NCBI GenBank assembly: GCA_037013495.1
Contig: CM072812.1
Location: 36,802,001 to 36,866,000 of the forward strand
Source: Hippophae tibetana
Taxonomy: Eukaryota > Streptophyta > Magnoliopsida > Rosales > Elaeagnaceae
Length of the DNA stretch: 64,000 nt
Direction of reading: 5' to 3'
Shown here: in pieces, positions 1-11,059 of the stretch
Position numbering within the stretch: the stretch's first letter is position 1
Layout: each line of letters begins with the position of its first letter
Program-made: the position numbers and the translations under genes
Notes under the pieces: generated by a model
Told to the model about the DNA's origin: nothing
What the model saw: only the letters and a program-made list of their open reading frames with translations
Databases searched by the model: none

Positions 1-1115
1 AACCAAATTCCTTATGAGATATGAAGAGGTAAAAAACCTAATCTGAAATTCATGCATGTTTTCGAAAATAAATGATACATACTTAAGAATCGAGAATAGT
101 TAGGCAAGTTTGATTCAAGAAGTGATAAAGGTATATTTCTTAGTTATTCCATAAACAGTAAAGCCTAGAGAGTCTTCAACTATAGAACTAATGTTGTTAT
201 GAAATTCATAAATGTCATTATAGATAATGCAGGTAAGCAGATTGTAAGTGAAAAATTTGGTAATAAAGAAAATTTCACAACACCTCAATTAACAATGACC
301 AATGACATAATTAAAACAAAAAAGAGAAGTTAGAGGAAAGAAAAGAAGGAAGAAACATCAACCTCAACAATGATAAATCCAATCTGAACTTCAAAAAATC
401 ATCCTATTAAGAATATAATTTGGGTTCCTAATAATAAGAAGAAGACAAATAAGTGATATAACCCATCTATGCTATATTTCTCAATTTGAACCAAAAAATG
501 TGAATGAAGCCTTTAGGGATGAATTTTGGATAAATGTCATACAGGGTGAGTTAGCTCAATTTGAAAGAAATCATATGTGGATATTAGTACCTAAGCCTAA
601 AAACAAAAACAAATGTTATTGAAACAAAATGGGTGTTCAAAAATAAATCTGATTAGCATAATATTATTGTTAGAAATAAGGCTAGTTTGGTAGCTCAAGG
701 CTACAAGCAAGTAAAATGAGTTGACTTTGATGAAATATTTGCACATGTAGCTAGACTAGAGTCGATTGGGATTTTACTTGCTATTGCTTATCATATGAAA
801 TTCAAATTATATCAAATGGATGTTAAGTCTGCCTTTTTGAATGGATTTCTGAATGAAAAGGTATACGTGGAACAACCAAAAGGATTTATTGATCGTAAAT
901 TTCCAAATTATATTTACAAACTTAGCAAAGCTCTTTATGGTTTAAAACAAGCTCCTCAAACATGGTATGAGAGACTTACCAACTATCTGTGGCTTTATTC
1001 GATGAGAGTTGATAAGACTCTATTTATTAAAAGGAGTAGTGATGAGATCTTTTTGCTCAAATTTATATGGATGACATAGTTTTTGGATCCACATCTCGTA
1101 CACTATTGAAAATTA
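1..1115 (+). pseudogene. Decayed Ty1/copia pol (integrase C-terminal part and reverse transcriptase)
   Basis: Reading across stops and frameshifts, bases 2-300 give the C-terminal part of a copia integrase (FDSRSDKGIFLSYS then RVFNYRT). Bases 500-1115 give the reverse transcriptase: a weak 'LVAQGYKQ'-like stretch near 690-710, then an open segment 795-1061 with YQMDVKSAFLNG and LYGLKQAPQTWYERL. The catalytic YMDD motif at 1064-1075 lies in another frame, so a frameshift precedes it. RT ends near 1115 and no RNase H follows, so the element carries an internal deletion. Copia order is integrase before RT, as seen here. The following polypurine tract and LTR belong to the same element. It cannot encode a working polyprotein. 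Confidence 0.85.
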
Positions 1116-1433
1116 TACATCTTTTTTTATTTATTATCTTTTTAATTGGTTTCTAAGTTAAAAATTCAGGGGGAAAGAATAATGTTTTTTACTTCCATAC
1201 TTTTATTTTGTTATGCATATAGGGAGAGAATGTATTTAATTAAGCTTGATTGGTATGAATGCATACTACATGACTATTATTTACACTTCGCTTATCTTTT
1301 CAAGTTCAACAAAGATGGATTCACCGAACCATAAAATAATTCCACTATAGATATCATTGTATTTTTATTATTTTCATAAGTGTCATGTAGTGAGTGAAAG
1401 GTTTTGCCACATGAAAATGTCAAAGGGAGAATT
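1116..1433 (+). other. 3' untranslated part of the copia element ending in a polypurine tract
   Basis: No pol homology is visible here. A short open frame (1146-1334) resembles nothing I know and is probably chance. The stretch ends in the purine run CAAAGGGAGAA (1421-1431), placed directly before the TG that starts the LTR, as expected of a retrotransposon polypurine tract that primes plus-strand synthesis. Confidence 0.55.
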
Positions 1434-2530
1434 TGTAAGGACTATGAGTGTTAGCTATTTTCGTGGAAAAAATATTTACATGTAAACTTGTGTTTTATGT
1501 CTACTATCAAGTCTATCAAGAAAGGTCTAACAAATGCTCGAGTTCCAGATAGTTGTACTTCAGGTATATCTTTTATAACTACGACACATATGATTGCATT
1601 CATGCATTTAATAACACATGTTTATAAATCTGAAATTATTTTTAGTGCTAAAATATTTATTTAAACTTAAATCAATTTATTTAATTATTAATTAAATATT
1701 TTTAAATATATTTTAATATTTTTAATGTTTTAAAAAATAATTTTTTATAATATATAAAAAAAGAAAAGGTTACCGAAAATAAAAGAAAAAATATCATTAA
1801 TATATCAGAGAACATGGTTAGCAATATAAAACTTTAATAAAGGTAATAATATAATTATATTTATATATATATATATATATTATTACAAAAATCATAATAT
1901 AAATAGATGCAATTGTCGAACTATTGAAGAGTATGGAGAGCTGGTGAAACTACCTAAAGGTGCAAAAACAAAAGTATGCTGAAAAGAAAAACAACTTCAG
2001 AATTGGATTAATGGAGTTTCATATATATTAGTCTTTGTATCTCAGTAGTAGAATAACGTCAATACATATTGAAATTAAATCTAATAGTAAAACAACGGCA
2101 ACGCAGGTAATATATATATATTATATTTATTAGTTTATTTGTTTCATATTTTTCACATTCACGTATCTTCTTCTATGATTAGAATTTTGCATATTTAAAT
2201 TAAATAAATGTACGAAAAATCATAATTATTTGATTTAATTATTAAATTTTGAATAAGTTGTTTTTATTTAACTTGTGATTAATATTTTTGTTCTAAAATT
2301 TTTTAGTTGATTTCATTTAAGTGAGATATATTTTAAATCATCTAGTTAGGATTATTTATTGTTGAATCTATTCTATAACACACGTGCACTTATATTTTTG
2401 TGCTAACTTTTTTTGTAGTTAATTTGTGAACGATCTGATTAACAAGAAATTTATTGAAACGTTGGTCTGGAAACCGTTCACGTTAATATTAGAAACTATG
2501 AAAATAAAGCAGAGGCTCGTAAGTAAATCA
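1434..2530 (+). repeat. Copia LTR, copy A (3' LTR of the element to its left)
   Basis: This begins TGTAAGGACTATGAG immediately after a polypurine tract and ends near a CA at 2530. It matches 3906-4992 over its length with many substitutions. The best preserved blocks are 1440-1640 with 3912-4110, and 2340-2520 with 4815-4980 (both contain GTGAACGATCTGATT). A (TA)n run sits near 1863-1880. The two copies are too diverged for a recent insertion. The exact right end is uncertain by about 10 bases. Confidence 0.7.
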
Positions 2531-3905
2531 CATTGGGGCAGTATCCTAGGGAGGGTAGCATAAGACCGAGTTTGTACTTAAACATTTGATTTTCATAGTG
2601 AAAATTAGGTAGTCCGGTGAATCGATGATTTTCTCTTAGATCGTGGTTGTGGCTTAGGTTATTTTCACCTAAAAATATCGCATGTTATTATTTTATTTTC
2701 GTACTTTATTTTTACACGTGATTGCATGACTAACTACGATCTATGGATTAATTAGATCTATATCTTATAAATTTTCACCATGAAATAGAAAATCTTATAA
2801 GAAAAGAAAATTTAAATGAAAACATTAGAAGAAAAGAATAAACTTTTTCAAAAAGAAAAAATATATTTAAAAAATTAAAATAAAAAATTATTTTAAAGAA
2901 GGTCGTTATGCATCCAAGTATCCTAAAAAAAGATAGGGTGCAAAAAAGATTATCAAAACTTTATTAACAAATGAATTAAAAATTCTATATGGAAAAGAAA
3001 TCTCTGATATGGAAAAAATAATGTATGAAACAGAAAATGAAGACGAATCATCTAAAGAAGAAATTGAGATGATATTTATGATGCAAGAACAATTAAGTTT
3101 TACAATAAAAATAAATTAAATATATATTAAAGAACTACAAAATAAATAATAAAAAAATGTGATAAGAGAATAACTAGTCTATATTCAAGAACTTGAAAAA
3201 ATAGTACGAAAAAAATAATGTTAAAAAAGAAGATATATATAAAATATCCAAATTTAAAATTCTCAACAAGAGATTTTTAACAATTGGTTGAAAATTATAG
3301 TGCTTAATATAAAGAAGTTGGAACAACTAAAATACAATAGTTTGATAAAAAAAAGTAAAAAGATTGAAGAAAAAATATATAGAAATAAAATATATTCATG
3401 TAGGTTTAACACAAACCTCAATTACATGTTTATTTGGTAAATATAATTGTTTGGTTTAACATAAAAAGAAATTGTTTTATCTATAACAAATTATAATATA
3501 AATAATTCAATAAAAATTAAAAATTTAAATACAAAACTTTTTACAGAATTATTGAACCAAAATCTTATGAAATAAAAATTCAACCCGACTTATTAATTAA
3601 GGAAACTTAAAAATAATAAAACAATGGTTATTTATAAATTTTATAAATAATCATAAAGCCAAAAATCTTTCAACAATAAAAATACAAATCTCATAAAATC
3701 ATGTATATTTTAGAAACAAAACTTCTATCAATAAAGATCGACAAACTTCGTATTAAGAACAAAATTGGAAAAAACTTTATATTCAAATTTCAATATTACC
3801 CAAAACTAATTAAAAAGAATAAATTTTCTAACACAAATTTATCATGTCTAAGTAGATAAAGAATAAATAATCTTCTCACCAACTAAAAAACTATTACAAA
3901 GTAAT
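2531..3905 (+). pseudogene. Region between the two LTR copies, with a gag-like zinc-knuckle remnant
   Basis: About 1.4 kb lies between the LTR copies. Bases 2895-2930 read KEGRYASKYPKK, which looks like the second half of a CCHC zinc knuckle in which the Cys positions have become Tyr and the His has become Arg. The frame continues to about 3118 with an acidic stretch (ENEDESSKEE) typical of a gag/coat C-terminus. After that only scattered Lys-rich, stop-broken sequence is visible. No recognisable protease, integrase or RT lies between the LTRs, so this is either a deleted copia interior or a fragment of another retroelement. Confidence 0.4.
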
Positions 3906-4992
3906 TTTTTAGACTATAAGTGTTTGACTATTTTCGTGGATAAAATATTTATCTGTAAATTTTTTTAGGCCTATTATCAAGTCTATAAAGAAAAGTCGAA
4001 TAAATGCTCGAGTTTCAGATAATTATACTTAGGATATATCCTTGATAACTACATCACATACGATTATATTTATGCATTTAATAACATATGTTCATAAATC
4101 AAAGATTATTTTTGGTACTTAAATATTTTTTATGTCTTAATATTTTTAAGATGTGATTTAAAAATATTTAAATGGGCCTTAAATAATGAAGCCGAAAATA
4201 TTTTAACCCTAATACTAGTAGGTTATCATACATATACAAATAAAAATTGAAATTAAAACTACGAAAGGTGCGTAAGGAAAAGAAAAGAAAACCTAATTGT
4301 GTTAAAAAGATTGAATGAAATATTATTATCAACTGCATCATTAGAGAGTAATGAGACAAATTTAAGGTATGATAAATAAATATATATATATATATATATA
4401 TATTAGATTGCATCAACTTCTAGTTAATATATACTTTATAAAAGAGTGGTGAAATATTATTATCATCTACATCAAATTCTAGTATACATATTGATTTGAT
4501 CAATTTTGTGGCAATGGTGTCGAAAACATTTCACCGAAAAGAATATAATGATTTAACAATTGCATTATTTTTTGCTTAATGAATCTTTAGAACACAAGAT
4601 TAAAAAAGTTGATTAATATCAAATTTATACTTTATTAAAGGTATATTAATAAATTTGTTTGGTATTGTTATCTTTATATTATTCTTTATTAGATTTTTAT
4701 ATATTTAGATTATTAAATTTCAAAAAAGTTATTTTTTTATGGAACGTGTGATTAATCTATTTACCGTAAGATTTACTAGTGGATTTAATTTAAGTACTAT
4801 GTTTTGAATCATCTAATTAAGATTATTCATTGTTAAATATGTTCAAGAACACACACAGACACATGTCTTTTTTTACACTTAATTTGTGAACGATCTGATT
4901 GGTACAGAACTTATTAGAACATTGATCTAAAAATTGTTCACACTAATATTAAAAACTATAAAAATAAAATAAACACTCATAATTATAATTGA
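3906..4992 (+). repeat. Copia LTR, copy B
   Basis: This is a direct repeat of 1434-2530. The TG start has been lost (the sequence reads TTTTTTAGACTATAAG), but the shared blocks keep the same order and spacing. It contains a (TA)n microsatellite at 4381-4402. No matching polypurine tract was found immediately upstream and no clear target-site duplication is visible. Confidence 0.65.
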
Positions 4993-6600
4993 CGATTTTG
5001 TTTAAGTCATTAAATTATAAATTTATAAAAATTAAAAATAACTTATTAACACACTCTATATTAATTAAATCCATAATTTATTAACTTTAAATATTTCAAG
5101 AAACTTAAATATGTATCTTTATTATCATAATTAATTATGATATAAATTTATTATCTAATGAAATCACATTTTAATTTATGCATTATTATTCTTTTATATA
5201 TTCCTCTTCTTTCCACTTTATTTTTAAGCAACTTTTTTATTTTTCATTTTAATGTTGAAAAGAATTATCATTCATTTTTATTTACAGTAAAAAATAAGTA
5301 ATTAACATAATATCTTAATGTATCATGTAATAAATATAATCTACCATGTAAATAAAAATTAATAATTTATTTTTAATCAAAAAAGAATAATTTCCAATTT
5401 AAAATAATATATAAATTAAAATTTATTACTAAACTGTTACGATTCACATTGACTACAAAAGAACAAATTCATTAAATAAAAAATAATTATTTAAAATTTA
5501 AAAAATCATTTTAGATAAAAATAAATAAATATTTTTAAAATACATATCCCTAAAAATTAACCTAAACTCGCCACCGACTATACATACTTTTTAAAATATT
5601 TATTTATATTTATAAATACATTATAATTATCTTCTCATGACAAATAATTTTAATTAATTTTTTATATATTATTTTATAACACATTGTTCATCATTGACAA
5701 AATGTTTTATCATATTATTAATAAAAACTAACATAAAAAACATAAATTACATTTTTTATTTACACAACAAATTACATTATTGTATTCATTCCCCTAAAAA
5801 CATTAATACAAGAATATTTATTTACAAAACATACCGATAAGTAATAAACAATATGTACACTTCTACACATTAAAGATATATAATTAATATAAAATATTAA
5901 CATGAATCGAAATAAATGATGACCAGCCATATAAACTGCTTCCAGATAAGACATTTGAGAGCTTCTACTTCCCTTTCAAATTGATGACTTTGATTGAGAA
6001 GTTCCAATAGATCGATCACTTAAACGTCTAAAATACTATAATTGACCATGATAAAGAAAATACAACAGTTTTTACTCCCCCAAACAAAAACAAAATAATA
6101 ACCTAAAAATAAAGGCTTAACACACCAAAAATAAAGTAAATGATGAAATATTTTATAAATTATCCATTAATATTTTTAAATCAATAATTTATGATATCAA
6201 TACATATACAAAGACTAATTAATCAAAACATATTTAAATAACATGTGTTATATATAATTACATACATAAAAAATATTATTTATTCATTAAATTTCAATTT
6301 ATCACAATTTTGTTAATCAATTATTATAGATCTTGGAATTCGGCTTTGGTCTCTAGATTTGAGTAGCCAATGTTTAGTAGGTGAAACGTTTATATTCTAC
6401 AGGATATTAGTTTAACTTTCCCTAACAAGACTAATCCTAGAATTATTTTAAGCATTCCCTTTGTATGACAGCTTGCTGGGAATTGATGGATTCATTTTGG
6501 GACAATTGTGTTCATGAGTAAATAATATCAAACATGTTCAAATAATCTTCTTCAATGATTAAATATAAGTGTCCTCTTTCTGGCTAGGAGACCAAAACAT
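4993..6600. other. AT-rich spacer
   Basis: I see no coding exon, RNA gene or recognisable element here. Short open frames are AT-rich with no family signature. Around 6330-6600 the base composition becomes slightly less AT-rich towards the snoRNA cluster; this part may belong to the 3' end of its transcript. Confidence 0.5.
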
Positions 6601-6646
6601 GATACTATTCCATCATTAACTTGTGTTCGTTCTAAAGTTTGAACAA

Positions 6647-6741
6647 TGTACTGAAGAAACATAAAAAAATGTACCCATTAAAATGGAAAGAAATGTACTG
6701 AAGAAACATAAAAAAAAATTACCCATTAAAATGGAAAGAAA
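6647..6741. repeat. 47-48 bp unit, two tandem copies
   Basis: The unit starting TGTACTGAAGAAACATAAA and ending ATGGAAAGAAA occurs at 6647-6693 and again at 6694-6741 with few differences. It lies downstream of the U14 cluster in the direction of transcription. Confidence 0.85.
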
Positions 6742-7081
6742 GAGCTTTAGAATCCAATTATTCAAATGACTAAAGACATAAATTTCATAGAAAACAAAAA
6801 TATCAAAACACAAACTTACTAATGTAAAAATGCATATACCGAAGGAATACCAATTTCTAATAAAGGAAAACCTCAACCAAGCAAGAATAACAAAAGAACA
6901 TAATACGACATTGCCCAAGAAATCTAGACCTAGAAAACCTCTAGGAACATAAACTTTTCCATCCAATAATGACCAGCAGTACAAAAAAACGACAGCTGAC
7001 AAAGTGATAAGATGGATGTCACTTGAATATCAGGGACATGTTCATCCTTAAAGCACAAAATAAACTGCTGAAGGGGCAGAC

Positions 7082-7101
7082 AAGTCCCTGCAACGGGACT
7101 T
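7082..7101. other. Stable hairpin downstream of the U14 copies
   Basis: AAGTCCC (7082-7088), a six-base loop, then GGGACTT (7095-7101) form a perfect 7-bp stem. It lies in the presumed minus-strand snoRNA precursor, 3' of the last U14 copy. It could be part of a further small RNA, a processing signal, or chance. I could not place box H and ACA motifs confidently around it. Confidence 0.3.
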
Positions 7102-7199
7102 ACGCATTCATAACAGCACAGTATCAATTAAAAAGATATTAAGAGAGGGATAGGGCTAAGCGGAGCGAAAAGGGTTTTCCATTAGACAAATATATTAGG

Positions 7200-7297
7200 G
7201 CCTCAGACAACCAAGGATAAAAACAGCACATGCTCTCGAGCCTGGCGAGCGAAAGCACTTAGGCTGTCACAGCGAATATCTTGAGAACAATCCAGGA
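7200..7297 (-). pseudogene. U14 snoRNA copy 4 (distal), degenerate
   Basis: Read on the minus strand this is a diverged version of the three copies upstream. The D box CTGA (complement at 7203-7206) and part of the 3' domain (CCTTGGTTGTCTGAGG) remain. The 18S-pairing domain reads ATATTCGCTGTGA instead of CATTCGCAGT, and no TGATGA-like C box is found at the 5' end. It is probably not a functional U14, although it may still be transcribed with the cluster. Confidence 0.7.
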
Positions 7298-7460
7298 ACA
7301 AGAAAAAATGTTCATAACCATTTACATCAAAACCAGGAAACATAGGCAAAAGGATACATTTAAAAAACAAAGCACTAACAGCATATCGAAAACTGGAACA
7401 AGAAAAAAAGTTAATAACTCTTTACATCAAAACCAGGAAACATAGCAAAAAAGTACACAG

Positions 7461-7585
7461 CCTCAGACATCCAAGGAAGGAGAAAAAACAGCATATGCTC
7501 TCAAGCCCGGCGAAAGGCGAAAGCGCTTAGGCAGCCACTGCGAATGTTTTGAGAAACAAGCCTTAGTTTAGTCATCTTTGGCCAA
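7461..7585 (-). ncRNA. SNORD14: U14 box C/D snoRNA, copy 3
   Basis: On the minus strand the RNA starts near GGCCAAAGATGAC (C box variant AGATGA, complement at 7572-7577), contains ACATTCGCAGTGGC (the conserved U14 domain A that pairs with 18S rRNA) and ends CTTCCTTGGATGTCTGAGG. The last part holds domain B (TCCTTGGATGT) and the D box CTGA (complement at 7463-7466). Known U14 RNAs carry the same two blocks in the same order and have a similar length. U14 acts in the nucleolus in 18S rRNA processing and 2'-O-methylation. The C box departs from TGATGA by one base. Confidence 0.9.
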
Positions 7586-7790
7586 AAAAAATACTATGAA
7601 TTTCATAAAAACGGAACGTATGCGTATATTCTCATTAAATAAGGGATCTAAAACATATTACCTAAATTACAAAAGGATCAAGGCGTAAATTCATGGACAA
7701 TGGGGATCTTGCTCACAACAAAAATGTATCAATAGTGTCCAGTATATATGAATAAATAACCAAAATAGCCATAAGTTTGAAATAAACAAG

Positions 7791-7915
7791 GCCTCAGACA
7801 TCCAAGGAAGGATATGAAGCAGCACAAGCTCTCAAGCCCGGCGAAAGGCGAAAGCTCTTAGGCGGCCACTGCGAATGTTTTGAGAAACAAGCCTTAGGTT
7901 TTGTCATCTTTGGCC
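7791..7915 (-). ncRNA. SNORD14: U14 box C/D snoRNA, copy 2
   Basis: This is nearly identical to the copy at 7461-7585. On the minus strand it runs GGCCAAAGATGAC ... ACATTCGCAGTGGC ... CCTTGGATGTCTGAGGCC. The 5' GGCC and 3' GGCC can pair as a terminal stem beside the C and D boxes, as box C/D RNAs need for core protein (Snu13/15.5K, Nop56, Nop58, fibrillarin) assembly. The C box is AGATGA (complement at 7904-7909) and the D box CTGA (complement at 7794-7797). Confidence 0.92.
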
Positions 7916-8084
7916 AAACATACCACGATCAAATTAATAAAATGATTTAACTACTACAAAAACGTAAATTTATAATACTAATTTGGATAAATAATCTACC
8001 ACAAAGCAACAAACCAAATACTAAAACCATAAAAAAAAAAGATAAAAACACATTCATTCATAAGATATAATTAGAAGGTGAATA

Positions 8085-8207
8085 ACCTCAGACATCCAAG
8101 GAAGGATATAAAGCAGCATAAACTCTCAAGCCCGGCGAAAGGCGAAAGCTTCAGGCGGCCACTGCGAATGTATTGAGAAACAAGCCTTAGGAATATCATC
8201 ATCGGTC
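8085..8207 (-). ncRNA. SNORD14: U14 box C/D snoRNA, copy 1 (promoter-proximal)
   Basis: This is the best-preserved copy. On the minus strand the C box is a perfect TGATGA (complement at 8196-8201), followed by ACATTCGCAGTGGC and ending CCTTGGATGTCTGAGG, with the D box complement at 8088-8091. The flanks TGACC (5') and GGTTA (3') can form a five-pair terminal stem. It lies about 430 bases downstream of the predicted transcription start. Plant U14 genes are known to occur in clusters processed from a polycistronic precursor, which fits the spacing of 260-330 bases between copies here. Confidence 0.95.
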
Positions 8208-8640
8208 AATGACTTTGTATATTACAAGGCATAAATAAAAAAGTCTGAAGAAGATCCAATAACAAAGATAATCAAGATCCAACACCAACACGGCCCACCG
8301 TATAATCCAAGAAATTAAATATCATGGATGGGGAAAACATAAAACTTCGTGTAGTACTAAACCTTTCAAAACAAATCTATGAATAAAATCGAAATTAAAG
8401 AGTGAAGCCAAGTACTGAATACCCAATAATATTTATGATTGCAAATCATCGGAAGAAATAACACAAAGTCCTGAGTTAGGCCTCAGTTACCGATTAAGCA
8501 CAAACTATAAGGAGCAAGTATTTTGTCGGGAAAAAAAACGTAAAACATGAAATCGAAAAATAAAAGAGATAGCATTAGGCAAAAGTTTAGAGAAGACGAT
8601 TGACGAATGAATGCATAGGATTGATGCAAAGGTTGATATG
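8208..8640 (-). other. Leader of the U14 precursor transcript
   Basis: This is the transcribed leader between the predicted start and the first U14 copy. I searched for further C/D pairs here; CTGA and GATGA-like words occur, but in the wrong order or spacing. No open frame of note is present. Confidence 0.45.
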
Positions 8641-8663
8641 AATTCATAGAGTCGACGACGGAG

Positions 8664-8881
8664 TTTATAGATGGATGGGTGGAAATTAGGGTTTCAGCCT
8701 TTAGCGATTTTAGGGTTTCGGAAAACGGACGGCTGTGATCTGTTGGTGAAATTAGGAATAGAACAACCTAGAAACTATAGCATAATAACTCGTTTTAATC
8801 TCGCAATTTCGATGATGGGCTCGAGTCGATATATTTGTAACCCGATATGCATTTTTAATCAGGCCGAATCGTAGATGGGCT
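8664..8881 (-). promoter_or_regulatory. Promoter of the U14 cluster (TATA, two telo-boxes, two Site II motifs)
   Basis: Read on the minus strand, from distal to proximal: two Site II elements (TGGGCT on the plus strand at 8876-8881 and 8816-8821), two telo-boxes AAACCCTAA (complement TTAGGGTTT at 8710-8718 and 8686-8694), then a TATA box CTATAAA (complement at 8664-8670). This order is the known architecture of plant ribosomal-protein and snoRNA gene promoters. The TATA box predicts a start near 8635-8640. All motifs are seen directly; activity is inferred. Confidence 0.85.
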
Positions 8882-8959
8882 TCTTCACCGTTAAGTTTCC
8901 GACTTTTGGACAGGTTTGACCTTCTCATGTTCATGCTAAGTACGTAAAGAGATGTAGTG

Positions 8960-9304
8960 GAGCTTTTTTTTTTGTTTTGTTAGAATTACAATCCTAGTAT
9001 CAATTATTCTCTATTAATAAATAATATATATTTAATTATATATTTTAAATTTTAAATTAAAAAATTAAATTAAATTAAAATTATATTTAATAGATATTAA
9101 AATATAATATCAAAGAATTTATATAATTATTATTTAGAAAATAAGTTTATAAGATCCTCTATTATTATTTTCATTTTAAATTAGATCTAACTTATAATTT
9201 TATTATTATTTTTATTATAACATAATTTAACATATATCTAACTACACAACAAATTTTGATATATGTTTAACTAAATTTTGAAAGTGAGTATTTATTAAAC
9301 TTAT
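8960..9304. other. AT-rich spacer between the U14 promoter and the solo LTR
   Basis: The sequence is almost pure A/T (poly-A/T runs, TTAAATT words). No feature is seen. Confidence 0.5.
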
Positions 9305-11059
9305 TGTGTGTTTTTTAACACATAAAAACGTGCGTATACACGATCATAAGTAATAATATTTGATAAGTAAGTTATCGTTCCCACGGAGATTTGTTACTAT
9401 AGTTTATTGAGTACTAAAATTATATATCTCTAATTTTATTCAAAACGATCGTTGATTCGAACAAATGTAAGAAAAAAGATTAATAACAAAATAAAAGAAA
9501 TCTAGGATTGCAATTTTTCACTAAATTCATCAACTCAAATCATGTTATTTTCTTTTGATTTATATTTTTTAGTACATTTAATTTGTCAACCGAAAACTTC
9601 TAATTTTATTCGTACATCTCTTCGGAGCTCCGTACAAACACACCTCATTAAATTAATTCACTATATTCCTATGAGAATTAAATTCACCGAGATTCATTAC
9701 GTTTTAAGTTCTCAAATGACCACACATACAATTAGGGTATATTTCTATCCTTCATCATACATGTCATTCTATCTACGAGCAATATACACAAAAATGTCTC
9801 TTCCAAGTATATTTTTGTGTCACAGATCATTTGATAAAATTCATAAATAATCAAAAGCATTAAGCACGAAATAAAATAAACAACTCAAACGTCTTATAAA
9901 TCGTTCAAAAATAATTAAAATAAAAGCATCATAAATTTAGATCAAATGCAACCCTAGAAAAATTAAATTACTTCATAAAATAAAAATAAAAATTACAATA
10001 GTTTCAGAAAAATAAACGCGTAAAAATTTGTATCGAAAAATAAAAATCACGTGTATCGATTTTCGATATCGAAACCTTATTTTAATTCACGCGTGAGATA
10101 GGGCATCGTTTCTATATTTTTTAATTCATTATGCATGCCACGTGTCAGCGTCTGATTCGTTGAAAAGATTTAAAGCGGACATGTGGCAGCATTTCATTGG
10201 CTGCGTGAAACGGGCGCACAATGGATTGTCGGACGGGAGACAACGGCTGCAACGCGGCGTGATCCTACGCTTTTTGCGCACATCGTAACATGACACGTGT
10301 CATAACATGATTGGCTTAAAAATAGAGTGTGACACGTGGCATCTTCTGATTCACGACAAGGAATCAGGCGGACACGTGGCTGCATTAAATTCACTGAAAA
10401 TTAGGTTGCACGTAGAGATCAGCGCACGGGATGAGAGGCGTGCGTAAGTGGGGGACAACGGCTAGACGCGTCAGACATGTGGGTCCCACCTACACGTCGG
10501 CCTACGCGGCAGGTGGGCGCCACTCAGGCACCGAGCCGCGTGAAAGACAGAATTTGCACTCACGCGAGTTGGTCGGGTGTGATCGGGACGCGCGCATTGT
10601 AGCCATTTCTTCTTTGATCGGACGGTCCACGTTTCATGCGTGATGTATGGCACGTGGATTCTTCTCACCTGCGCAGAAAAATAAACTTTAATTAATTGCA
10701 TTTTGGCACACAAATTTAATTCAAATTACATTTTCAACTTTCTTTAATTACAGTTTAGCCATTTTCTAATTTAAATTAAATTTTTAAACTTTTAATAATT
10801 AAAATTAAGCCCGATTTTAATTTAAATTATATTTTTGACTTTTATAAATTGTAATTAAGAACTCTATTATTTGAAATTATATTTTTGGACACAAATTTGC
10901 AATTAAGTACGTTTTCGATACAAATTATTTAATTTTCTTAAAATATTTAAAAAACAGTAAATACTAATTTATTAAACTAAAATTAACTAAAAGCATTAAG
11001 AACATAGCAATTATAATTAATAAAATAAGTGAAAATAACTATATAAAATACAGTTATTA
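9305..11059 (-). mobile_element. Solo LTR of an Athila-type Ty3/gypsy element
   Basis: The minus strand of this stretch aligns along its length with the LTR at 31391-33412. The start TAATAACTGTATTTTAT (complement near 11043-11059) matches TGATAACTGTATTTTAT there, and the end GTGTATACGCACG (complement near 9325-9345) matches GTGTATACTTGTACG. The flanks are CTTAT (9300-9304) and GTTAT (11060-11064), a 4-of-5 target-site duplication. No internal region is attached, so this is a solo LTR formed by recombination between LTRs. Its centre (10140-10680) is GC-rich and carries ABRE-type motifs at 10140-10146, 10295-10301, 10334-10340 and 10374-10380. Confidence 0.85.

Noticed and set aside
6616..7002. 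Minus-strand frame of 128 codons downstream of the U14 cluster
   Set aside because: Phe/Cys-rich with no domain; its 3' part is the 47-bp tandem duplication read as protein, and it lies in a presumed noncoding precursor.
10194..10713. Several open frames on both strands in the GC-rich part of the solo LTR
   Set aside because: They lie in an LTR, are not conserved in the other LTR copy and arise from high local GC.
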